Source: Acidobacteriaceae bacterium (GTDB lineage: Bacteria; Acidobacteriota; Terriglobia; Terriglobales; Acidobacteriaceae). From it: a stretch of DNA of 5,236 nt. The notes beneath the pieces are model-generated. The model was not told the DNA's origin and did no database searches. It saw only the letters and a program-made list of their open reading frames with translations. The stretch is taken from assembly GCA_030040175.1 (NCBI GenBank), contig JASHUF010000513.1, positions 1 to 5,236 of the forward strand, in the 5' to 3' direction. Positions 1 through 5,236 of the stretch are shown here, piece after piece. Position numbers and translations under genes: made by a program. Each line of letters begins with the position of its first letter. The stretch's first letter is position 1.

Positions 1-229
1 CGATGCCGATAGCGATCAGAATCAGCGGCCCCACCATCGACGGCACCCGCGGCCCGTAGGCGCCGGCATATCCGGCCTTCCACGCGTGCCGCTGCGCGCG
101 CCATGCATCGCGCTGCGCCCGCCACGCCGCGCGCTGCTGTTCGCGGTACACCCGCCACTGCGTCTTCGCGTCGTAAGGCGGAAATCCGCCCGGAGGCGTG
201 TTTGGAGGCATGTTGGGAGGCGTGCTCAT
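1..229 (-). CDS. Pro-rich / Trp-heptad small membrane protein, C-terminus cut by window edge
   Basis: The visible part is 76 residues; the 3' end lies beyond position 1. Residues 1-18 are Pro-rich with PPN/PPG units. Residues 33-53 form three consecutive seven-residue units of the pattern R-x-A-W-[RK]-A-[QG]. From about residue 64 a hydrophobic segment begins (VGPLILIAIGI) that resembles the first helix of the LiaI/LiaF-like (DUF5668-type) membrane module seen in the two genes upstream. The start ATG (229-227) overlaps the TGA of the preceding gene as ATGA, and a GGAG lies 7 bases upstream (240-237), so the start is well supported. It is the last visible gene of the sigma-factor operon and is probably translationally coupled. 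I do not recognise a named family for the soluble part. The Trp repeat suggests an amphipathic or membrane-surface helix, which is an inference. Confidence 0.75.
   Translation of the reverse strand, partial: MSTPPNMPPNTPPGGFPPYDAKTQWRVYREQQRAAWRAQRDAWRAQRHAWKAGYAGAYGPRVPSMVGPLILIAIGI
71..133 (-). repeat. Three tandem seven-codon repeats (R-x-A-W-[RK]-A-[QG])
   Basis: Three in-frame 21-base units encode RAAWRAQ, RDAWRAQ and RHAWKAG (residues 33-53 of the truncated last gene). Arg, Ala, Trp and a basic residue recur at fixed positions, while the third-base and variable positions differ. This argues for selection on the protein pattern rather than very recent DNA duplication. Confidence 0.7.
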
Positions 230-573
230 CGCTGTTCTCCATCCCCGCCGTTCCCGAACCCCTGCATCAGATCCTGCGTCTGAGAGGGTACGATCGCCGC
301 TCCCGGGGCGGCCGGCGGCTGCGCCGGGTTCGGCCCCGCGCCGCTCCCGTACGGCGCACACGGATACGGCCCGTACCCGTCTATCGCCAGCGCCGCCCGC
401 TCGGCCAGGAGCATCACCCCGATCATGATCAGCAGCAGCGGCCAGAACAGATTCCAGAAATGGTCGATCACGCCCGCCTCGTCCAGCAGCGCCAGAATCC
501 CCAGCAGCAGCAGAATCGCCGGTCCGCGCAAGCGGCGGATCAGAATGTACCGGTTCATCCCCAATCCGTTCAT
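226..573 (-). CDS. Small LiaI/LiaF-like (DUF5668-type) membrane protein
   Basis: The product is 115 residues. A short basic N-terminus (MNRYILIRRLR) leads into two hydrophobic helices, about residues 17-32 and 39-57, separated by a short DEAGVIDHF linker. The second helix carries WPLLLIMIGV, closely matching WPLILIGLGV in the protein encoded just upstream, so the two modules look paralogous. Residues 65-115 are a Gly/Pro/Ala-rich, probably disordered tail. The start at 573 is chosen because the ATG overlaps the upstream TGA as ATGA and a strong Shine-Dalgarno precedes it; an in-frame ATG at 558 is the alternative. By analogy with LiaF/DUF5668 proteins it probably sits in the cytoplasmic membrane and takes part in envelope-stress signalling. 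The role is inferred, but its place in a sigma/anti-sigma operon agrees with it. Confidence 0.82.
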   Translation of the reverse strand: MNGLGMNRYILIRRLRGPAILLLLGILALLDEAGVIDHFWNLFWPLLLIMIGVMLLAERAALAIDGYGPYPCAPYGSGAGPNPAQPPAAPGAAIVPSQTQDLMQGFGNGGDGEQR

Positions 574-1499
574 TTTGGACCTCCCTGTGCGTCCTGCATG
601 CGGCGCACAATCATCCACACGCCCAGCCCGATGAGAATCAGCGGCCACGTGAACGCAAACGCGCGCCCGGAAAACAAATCGAATTGCCCCATCAGGAAGA
701 GCAATCCCAGCGCGATGAGAATCACGGCGCCGATCGGCTCCTTGCGCCGCCAGTGGAGCGGCGGCACCGGCGGAATCGGCGGAACCGGCGGTGCGGGCGG
801 AACGCCCGGACTTGTATATCCCGCTCCCATCCCGGACGCCCCGGGAGGACCCGCAGCCGGACTTTGGTTCGGATCCGGATAGGGACCCCGTGAAAAAGGA
901 CCTTGGTACGGCGTCTGCCAGCCTTGCGCCTGCCCGCCCCCCGGCGCGCCTGTCCCATACGGCGCCTGTCCCGGCGGCACGGCGCCAAACCCTCCGCCGC
1001 CCGGATTCGTCCCCCCGCTCGCCTGTCCCGGCGGAATGGGTCCCCGCGGCCCGACATTCAGCCAGTTGCCGATCTCGTTCAGCCCCAGCGGGTCGGGAAT
1101 CGGAAACCCGTGCCGGCGCGCCTTGGCCACGTGATAGGCCTCGAAGACCTGGTAAACGATCCATCCCGCAATGAACAGGCCGAAGATCGGGAAGTGATCT
1201 GCCGTGCTTACCAGAATCACGAAGATGAAGATGTGGATCAATCCCTTGATAAACTGCCCGTTGTACATCGCGCCCACGCCGGGAATCACGCCCAGCGCCG
1301 CGGCCACAGCCGGATTCGGCTGTCCCTGCGGTGCGTACGGCCCCGCGAACGGCATCTGCGCGCTCCGCCACGCCGTCCAGCACGGCTCGCACAGAATCTG
1401 CCCCCCCGCTGCCGTGCGCACGCAGCTCGCGCACAGCGCTTTGCCGCAGTTCTGGCAATACGCTGTCGCGCTAACGCCGCTATGGTTTACGCAGTCCAT
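570..1499 (-). CDS. B-box zinc-finger membrane protein with TM2-like and LiaF-like modules
   Basis: The product is 309 residues with three parts. Residues 3-40 are a B-box-type zinc finger with ligands C3, H6, C15, C18, C23, C26, C37 and C40 in CxxH / CxxC / CxxC / CxxC spacing. Residues 61-126 hold about three hydrophobic helices that open with a PGVGAMYNGQ-like loop typical of TM2-type small membrane domains. Residues 150-248 are a Gly/Pro-rich linker ending in a PPx repeat. Residues 256-300 are a two-helix LiaI/LiaF-like (DUF5668-type) module containing WPLILIGLGV. The start ATG at 1499 overlaps the anti-sigma gene by 13 bases, with AAAGGGG about 6 bases upstream. The stop overlaps the next ATG. 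The protein is probably an inner-membrane protein with a cytoplasmic zinc finger. Its partner is unknown; position in the operon suggests modulation of the sigma/anti-sigma switch or of the response it controls. Confidence 0.85.
   Translation of the reverse strand: MDCVNHSGVSATAYCQNCGKALCASCVRTAAGGQILCEPCWTAWRSAQMPFAGPYAPQGQPNPAVAAALGVIPGVGAMYNGQFIKGLIHIFIFVILVSTADHFPIFGLFIAGWIVYQVFEAYHVAKARRHGFPIPDPLGLNEIGNWLNVGPRGPIPPGQASGGTNPGGGGFGAVPPGQAPYGTGAPGGGQAQGWQTPYQGPFSRGPYPDPNQSPAAGPPGASGMGAGYTSPGVPPAPPVPPIPPVPPLHWRRKEPIGAVILIALGLLFLMGQFDLFSGRAFAFTWPLILIGLGVWMIVRRMQDAQGGPK
579..586 (-). promoter_or_regulatory. Ribosome binding site that decides the start at 573
   Basis: The minus strand reads AGGGAGGT five bases before the ATG at 573-571. 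This supports 573 over the later ATG at 558, which lies in the same frame. The site lies inside the 3' end of the upstream gene, as expected for translational coupling. Confidence 0.75.
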
Positions 1500-2380
1500 G
1501 GCTTGCCCCTTTCCCGCGTCCTCCCGTTGGAATGCGTCAAACCCTCGTCCTTCGCATCTTTATCGGTGCGCAACAAACTCCCCGCCTTGCTCCTTGCCGG
1601 GTCGAGCGCTGCCTCCAGAGCCGGACCGTTTGCCGTCTCGCCCGATCCTTTCGGAGGGTCCACGCGCGACCCTCCTCCGCCGTTCCTGCGCGATTCGCCC
1701 CTTCCCGGCTGCGCATTCTTCTGCGTCCCGTTGCTGTTGTCCTGGCCCTCACCCTCCGGCGCCGGCCCCCGCAGCCCGCGCATCCGCGCTTCCACCTCGT
1801 ACACAAACCGCAGGTGATCGTAGTAGCGGATGATCGGCACCGACGCCATGGTCAGTTGCCGCTCCATGAAGGAGCGCATCGCCGCAGGCCGCAGGTCGCT
1901 CAGCCGCAGGCTGGTCACCCGCACGCCCAGCATGTTCAGGGTCAAAGCGATCGAAAAGAACGCCGTCGCTCCCGTCATCATCAGCCGCGGCTCGGCCAGC
2001 CGCCGCACCCAGCCGACGAATCCCGGCTTCTGCCACTCCGGGTCGTGCTTCGGGTCGGCGAGCAGCTCCAACGGAATTCCGCCTGCCGGCATGGCGATGG
2101 GCGCGCCCAGCGGCAAGGTTTCTGCATGGCCCGGTCCTGTCTGCGCCAGGATCTTTTCCACCAGCCCGGTGGGAACCTCCGGCTCGGGGGCGAGAAACTC
2201 CAGCCACTCCCGCCCCCGCTTCGATTCCTCGTAGAGCGCCGTGCAGGCCGGGCAGACGGCCATGTGCTCCCGGAAATGGGCTTCATCGGCCGGGGCCAGC
2301 ATCCCGTCCAGCGCATCCGGCAAAAGCGTCTCCCACTGCCCGCAGGCAGGGGAGCTCGGAATGTGTGTGCGCTCTGCCAT
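1487..2380 (-). CDS. Membrane-anchored zinc (zf-HC2) anti-sigma factor
   Basis: The product is 297 residues. The N-terminal domain carries the zinc anti-sigma signature H39-x3-C43-x2-C46, preceded by a typical helix with C13 and LPDALDGML. This fold binds the cognate ECF sigma factor and keeps it from core RNA polymerase. One transmembrane helix lies at about 134-152. After it come a soluble region (153-204) and a long low-complexity tail (205-297) rich in Gly, Arg, Asn, Lys and Asp. The gene starts 2 bases after the sigma-factor stop, with a strong Shine-Dalgarno inside the sigma 3' end, and its own end overlaps the next gene. This is the standard sigma then anti-sigma order. The C-terminal half is expected on the outer face of the membrane, where it could sense stress. 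The signal and any release protease are not visible. Family assignment is firm; the sensed signal is unknown. Confidence 0.9.
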   Translation of the reverse strand: MAERTHIPSSPACGQWETLLPDALDGMLAPADEAHFREHMAVCPACTALYEESKRGREWLEFLAPEPEVPTGLVEKILAQTGPGHAETLPLGAPIAMPAGGIPLELLADPKHDPEWQKPGFVGWVRRLAEPRLMMTGATAFFSIALTLNMLGVRVTSLRLSDLRPAAMRSFMERQLTMASVPIIRYYDHLRFVYEVEARMRGLRGPAPEGEGQDNSNGTQKNAQPGRGESRRNGGGGSRVDPPKGSGETANGPALEAALDPARSKAGSLLRTDKDAKDEGLTHSNGRTRERGKPWTA

Positions 2381-2382
2381 GG

Positions 2383-3201
2383 CTACATCACCTCCCGTTT
2401 ATTACGCTCCAGCAAGCGCGCCAGTTCCGCGCGCCCCCTGCTGATGCGCGACTTGACCGTCCCCTCGGGTATACCCAGAACCTGGGCGATTTCCTTGTAA
2501 TCCATGTCCTGCAAATCCCTCAAAATCACCGCCTCTCGCAGGTCCACGGACACTTTCGCCAGCGCCTCCTGCACCATCCTGGCCAGCTCCTTTTTGGCCG
2601 CCAGCTCGTGCGGCGAGGGGCTCGAAGCCACTAACCGGTCCACCGGCCTCAGCTCCTCGGCCTCGTCCCACCCCTCATCGAGAGAAGACGTAACCCGCAG
2701 GTTCCGCGTACGGCGGAAGTTATCCACCAGCAGGTTGCGCGTCATGGTGGTGATCCACACCGGCAGGCTGCCCCGCCCGGCATCGAAGCTGCCCAGATTG
2801 GCGTAGATTTTCAGAAAAACGTCCTGGGTCAAATCCTCGGCATCCGTCGCGTTGCCGGTAAACCGGTAGCACAGCCCGTACACCCGCCTGTGGTGCGCGC
2901 GCACCATCTCCGCCCATGCGGCTGAATCCCCCTTCAGGCACCGGAGAACGACTTGGGACCCTTCGGTCTCCAGCTTGCTCACCTCCCCGCGTGCTGCCGG
3001 ACGCGCCGCGTAGGCGCCCGGCGTCGCATTCACCGTCCCCGCCCGCGGGCCTTCCTGTCTGGCCTGGCCGCCGTCCCGCGCATCGCGCGGCGGCTGCCGT
3101 TTCCGAGCGGCCTCGCGGGCCACTTTCGCCTGCGCCGCGCGTTCTCTCCGCGCCACCCCGAACGGGGCCAGGCTCCAGCTTAATGTACCCACGCACTGCA
3201 T
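2383..3201 (-). CDS. ECF-type RNA polymerase sigma factor (sigma-70 family, RpoE-like)
   Basis: The longest frame gives 272 residues. Sigma region 2 spans about 83-165, with the core-binding motif DAEDLTQDVFLKIY at 120-133 and the -10-reading segment WITTMTRNLLVD after it. Region 4 spans about 203-264, with the helix-turn-helix YKEIAQVLGIPEGTVKSR at 235-252. There is no region 1 or 3, so this is an ECF (group 4) factor. Residues 1-73 are an Ala/Arg/Pro-rich extension not typical of the family. The ATG at 3201 has no Shine-Dalgarno, and in-frame GTG codons at 3033 and 2982 are alternative starts; the GTG at 2982 would give a usual ECF length of 199 residues. The next gene encodes the matching anti-sigma factor. 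Product is secure; the start is not. Confidence 0.92.
   Translation of the reverse strand: MQCVGTLSWSLAPFGVARRERAAQAKVAREAARKRQPPRDARDGGQARQEGPRAGTVNATPGAYAARPAARGEVSKLETEGSQVVLRCLKGDSAAWAEMVRAHHRRVYGLCYRFTGNATDAEDLTQDVFLKIYANLGSFDAGRGSLPVWITTMTRNLLVDNFRRTRNLRVTSSLDEGWDEAEELRPVDRLVASSPSPHELAAKKELARMVQEALAKVSVDLREAVILRDLQDMDYKEIAQVLGIPEGTVKSRISRGRAELARLLERNKREVM
2388..2396 (-). promoter_or_regulatory. Strong Shine-Dalgarno of the anti-sigma gene inside the sigma-factor 3' end
   Basis: The minus strand reads GGGAGGTGA, then seven bases, then the ATG at 2380. It nearly matches the full anti-Shine-Dalgarno and is written by the last sense codons of the sigma gene (R-E-V-M). Close coupling would keep anti-sigma output in step with sigma output. 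Confidence 0.8.
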
Positions 3202-3209
3202 ACGGGGCT

Positions 3210-3237
3210 AATACGGAGGGATGGCGGAAATGGTTCC
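3210..3237 (-). promoter_or_regulatory. Candidate ECF-type promoter of the sigma operon
   Basis: The minus strand has GGAACC (3237-3232), a 16-base spacer, and CGTATT (3215-3210). GGAAC-type -35 and CGT-type -10 elements at this spacing are usual for ECF sigma factors, which often transcribe their own operon. The predicted transcript start falls at about 3204-3201, right at the first ATG of the sigma gene. It was found by eye in one place only, so it is a candidate. Confidence 0.45.
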
Positions 3238-3239
3238 GC
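3224..3239. repeat. Perfect 6-base inverted repeat over the candidate -35 element
   Basis: GCGGAA and TTCCGC flank a 4-base centre, covering the GGAACC of the candidate promoter. It could be an operator or could be chance in GC-rich DNA. Confidence 0.4.
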
Positions 3240-3292
3240 GCCGCGCTTGGCCGGCTCGACTGAACGCCGCGCGCCCCATCGAAAATTGGGTG

Positions 3293-3318
3293 CCTAGGTC
3301 CGGATTTTCGGACCTGGG
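3293..3318 (-). terminator. Hairpin downstream of the aminopeptidase gene, possible weak terminator
   Basis: AGGTCCG (3296-3302) and CGGACCT (3309-3315) pair perfectly around a 6-base loop, and two further G-C pairs extend the stem past one mismatch on the minus-strand RNA. It lies 67 bases after the aminopeptidase stop, so it could end that transcript. No U-run follows directly; the nearest is a TTTT about seven bases beyond the stem. A regulatory palindrome is the alternative. Confidence 0.4.
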
Positions 3319-3384
3319 AAAGCACGAACCCTTTGCGTCTTTTGATCCCAAGGTTCGAACTGCAAGTTGCGGGCGTTTTGCGCT

Positions 3385-4656
3385 CTACGCCCACTCTCCC
3401 TGCCGCATCAGCGGCTCTGCCGTTCCTTGCGCCGAAATCCCGTCGATGTCCAGCTTCTCCGAGCCGATCATCCAGTCCACGTGAATGAGGCTCGTGTTCG
3501 CGCCCCGTGCGGCGAGCTCCTCGGGCGTGAGCTTGTCGCCCTCGCGCAGGCACGACGAGTACGCCTGCCCCAGCGCGATGTGCGAGGCTGCGTTCTCATC
3601 GAACAGCGTATGCAGAAACACCTGCCCGCTCGAGGCAATCGGCGAGGAGTGGGGCACCAGAGCCACTTCGCCCAGCCGTCCCGCGCCGTCGTCGGTGTCG
3701 ATCAGCTTCCTCAGCACCTCCTCGCCTTTGCTTGCCTGCGCCTCCACGATGCGCCCCTTTTCGAACCGCACCCGGATGCCCTCGATCATCGTCCCCTGGT
3801 ACGAAAGCGGTTTGGTCGCCGTTACCGTTCCTTCGGCCCGGTCTTTGTGCGGCGTGGTGAACACCTCTTCGGTGGGCATGTTGGGGATGCAGTAAATGCC
3901 GTTGCCCGCCGTCGTTCCTCCGCCCAGCCACAGATGATCGTCCGCCAGGCCCAGCCGGAAATCCGTACCCGGCGCGCGATACTGGAGCGCAGCGTACCGC
4001 TTTTCATTCAGCAAGGCTGCCCGCTTTTGCAGGTTTGCGTCGTGCGCCCGCCACGCGCTTACCGGGTCGTCGCGATCGATGCGCGTGGTGGAGAAGATCA
4101 GCGCCCACAGCTTTTCAAGCGCCGTTTCCGCCGTCTCGCCCGGAAACAGCGCCGCCGCCCAGGCCGGCGTGGCGCTGGCCACGATGGTCCAGTTGATGGC
4201 GTGCCGCGTAATCAGCTCGAGGGCCGGCCGGTAGGCTTGCGAAACCGCGCGGTTCGCCCGTCCCACCTTCTCCGGGTCTTGTTTTGAGAGCAGCCCCGGA
4301 TTTCCGCCCGCAATCGCCAGCCGCGCCGACCCGCTCTTGAACGCCGCGCCCATCCCGTCGTAGAGCCACTTGGCCGCATGGTCGAAGCTCTCGTCCGGCG
4401 CGTAGCGGTAGCGCATCAGCGTGGCCTCTTCGTCGGTAAAGAGCGTGGTCACCAGCGCCGCCCCGGCGCGGTACGCGTGCTCCGTGATCCGCCGCGCCAG
4501 CGGCAGCGCGTCGATCGGCGCCGTCATCAGCAGCTCCTGCCCGCGCTTCAAACCCAGCCCCACCTCGACCGCCACTGCCGCGAGCAGATCAAGGCTCTCC
4601 TCATGGGTGCGCACCGGCTGCCCCGGTCTCCCCTTGTTTGTCGTCCCATTGCTCAT
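3385..4656 (-). CDS. M29-family metallo-aminopeptidase (AmpS / aminopeptidase T type)
   Basis: The product is 423 residues, the usual length for peptidase family M29, whose members remove N-terminal residues from peptides in the cytoplasm using a two-metal site. The expected ligands are present in order: E264 in PTEEVF, E330 in GEVALVP, H359 in ENAASHIALG, and H392 and D394 in LIHVDWMIG. Y366, next to the H359 motif, fits the conserved active-site tyrosine. The ligand spacing 264-330-359 equals that remembered for the Thermus enzyme (250-316-345). There is no signal peptide or membrane helix, so a cytoplasmic peptide-recycling role is likely. The ATG at 4656 has GAAGGA 11 bases upstream, a rather long but acceptable spacing. 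The gene stands alone, with the glgC terminator before it and a hairpin after it. Substrate preference cannot be read from sequence. Confidence 0.93.
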   Translation of the reverse strand: MSNGTTNKGRPGQPVRTHEESLDLLAAVAVEVGLGLKRGQELLMTAPIDALPLARRITEHAYRAGAALVTTLFTDEEATLMRYRYAPDESFDHAAKWLYDGMGAAFKSGSARLAIAGGNPGLLSKQDPEKVGRANRAVSQAYRPALELITRHAINWTIVASATPAWAAALFPGETAETALEKLWALIFSTTRIDRDDPVSAWRAHDANLQKRAALLNEKRYAALQYRAPGTDFRLGLADDHLWLGGGTTAGNGIYCIPNMPTEEVFTTPHKDRAEGTVTATKPLSYQGTMIEGIRVRFEKGRIVEAQASKGEEVLRKLIDTDDGAGRLGEVALVPHSSPIASSGQVFLHTLFDENAASHIALGQAYSSCLREGDKLTPEELAARGANTSLIHVDWMIGSEKLDIDGISAQGTAEPLMRQGEWA

Positions 4657-4684
4657 CGTTGTCTCTGTCCTTCAATCTCTTATT

Positions 4685-4720
4685 AAAAACGAAAGGCGCA
4701 GGCCTCGCACACCCTGCGCC
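4685..4720 (-). terminator. Rho-independent terminator of glgC
   Basis: On the minus strand an 8-base stem GGCGCAGG / CCTGCGCC encloses a 10-base loop and is followed directly by TTTCGTTTTT. It lies 32 bases past the glgC stop and before the aminopeptidase start, so the two genes are probably separate transcription units. The rest of the 96-base gap holds the aminopeptidase leader; I see no convincing promoter there. Confidence 0.85.
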
Positions 4721-4752
4721 CTCGCCCTTCAGTGCCGATTCTCTTCCTCCCC

Positions 4753-5236
4753 TCAGTACCGCTCTCCGAACTCCGGGTCCACCGGGTTCTCGAACAGCGA
4801 TGCATCCCGGGTGACGATCGTCAGTCCCGTGGGCGTCACAAAATACCGCCGCTTGTCTTCGACCGGATCGTATCCGATCACCGTGCCCTCCGGAATATGC
4901 ACGTCGCGGTCGATGATGGCGCGCCGGATGCGGCAATGCCGTCCGATGTTGACGTGCGAAAACACGATGCTCGCGTCCAATTCCGAGTACGAGTTCACGC
5001 GCACATCCTGCGACAGCACCGAGTTCGTCACCATGCCGCCTGAAATGATCACCCCCGCGGTGATGATCGAGTTCACCGCCATGCCCGATCGTCCCGGCTC
5101 GCCGAAGACGAACTTCGCCGGCGGATACTGCCGCACCCGCGTCCGCATCGGCCAGCTCTTGTCATAGAGGTTGAAGATGGGCGATACCGAGCACAGGTCC
5201 ATGTTGGCCTCGTAGTAGGCGTCCAGCGTGCCCACG
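4753..5236 (-). CDS. glgC: Glucose-1-phosphate adenylyltransferase, C-terminal part only
   Basis: The frame enters from beyond 5236 and gives 160 whole residues before the stop; a full GlgC is usually a little over 400. The enzyme makes ADP-glucose from ATP and glucose 1-phosphate, the committed step of bacterial glycogen synthesis. The visible part opens with VGTLDAYYEANMDL, the conserved end of the catalytic domain, where the first codon is an internal GTG and not a start. It continues into the left-handed beta-helix domain with hexapeptide-like turns (SIITAGVIISGG, SYSELDASIVF) and the hallmark VNIGRHCRIRRAIIDRDVHI followed by PEGTVIGYD. It ends with the usual short tail. No frameshift is seen. 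The catalytic nucleotide-binding half lies outside the window, so activity cannot be judged here. Confidence 0.95.
   Translation of the reverse strand, partial: VGTLDAYYEANMDLCSVSPIFNLYDKSWPMRTRVRQYPPAKFVFGEPGRSGMAVNSIITAGVIISGGMVTNSVLSQDVRVNSYSELDASIVFSHVNIGRHCRIRRAIIDRDVHIPEGTVIGYDPVEDKRRYFVTPTGLTIVTRDASLFENPVDPEFGERY

Noticed and set aside
756..803. GGCGGN-type DNA microrepeat as a mobile or regulatory repeat
   Set aside because: It simply encodes the PPx repeat of the linker in the B-box membrane protein.
903..2500. Long plus-strand open frames of over 300 codons opposite the operon (903-1817 and 1532-2500)
   Set aside because: They are Arg/Pro/Ser-rich with no recognisable domain and lie opposite genes with clear family motifs; GC-rich coding DNA commonly leaves such open antisense frames.
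3351..3362. tRNA-like T-loop sequence GGTTCGAAC
   Set aside because: The flanking bases do not form the T stem, and no acceptor, D or anticodon arm is visible around it.
3367..4287. Plus-strand open frame of 306 codons opposite the aminopeptidase
   Set aside because: The minus-strand frame holds all M29 metal ligands; the plus-strand product is Arg-rich with no motif.
4681..4700. AT-rich TTTAATAAG stretch on the minus strand as a promoter -10 for the aminopeptidase
   Set aside because: It is the tail of the glgC terminator and has no acceptable -35 at 16-18 bases upstream.
5233..5235. GTG at the right edge as the start of a short 160-residue protein
   Set aside because: The codon is the internal Val of the conserved GlgC VGTLDAYYEAN motif; the frame is open through the window edge.

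Overview
The window is a GC-rich bacterial chromosome segment in which every supported gene lies on the minus strand. Read in the direction of transcription (from position 5236 down to 1) it holds the end of a glycogen-synthesis gene, a metallo-aminopeptidase gene, and then a tight sigma-factor operon that runs off the left edge. The mix of an ECF sigma factor, a zf-HC2 anti-sigma factor, a B-box zinc-finger membrane protein and LiaI/LiaF-like (DUF5668-type) small membrane proteins, with an M29 aminopeptidase and GlgC nearby, suggests an Acidobacteriota-like organism. That is an inference from gene style, not from a marker gene.

Region 1 (5236-4657): the C-terminal part of glucose-1-phosphate adenylyltransferase (GlgC), whose 5' part lies outside the window, closed by a clear Rho-independent terminator at 4685-4720. 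Region 2 (4656-3385): a complete M29-family aminopeptidase with all five expected metal ligands. Region 3 (3384-3202): a 183-base intergenic stretch with a strong hairpin (3293-3318) and, just before the sigma gene, an ECF-type promoter candidate (GGAACC, 16 bases, CGTATT) whose -35 element lies in a small inverted repeat. Region 4 (3201-1): five genes with almost no space between them. They are an ECF sigma factor, a membrane-anchored zinc anti-sigma factor (2-base gap), a B-box/multi-TM protein (13-base overlap), a 115-residue membrane protein (ATGA overlap), and a Pro-rich/Trp-repeat membrane protein (ATGA overlap) cut by the window edge.

The most interesting part is region 4. The ECF sigma/anti-sigma pair is probably an envelope-stress switch. 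The three genes behind it each carry, or begin, the same kind of two-helix LiaI/LiaF-like membrane module joined to a different soluble part: a zinc finger, a Gly/Pro-rich tail, or a seven-residue Trp repeat. This looks like a coherent but poorly described membrane-sensing or membrane-protection cassette. Its function cannot be read from sequence alone.

There is no stretch above 300 bases without a gene. I saw no RNA gene, insertion sequence or CRISPR array.
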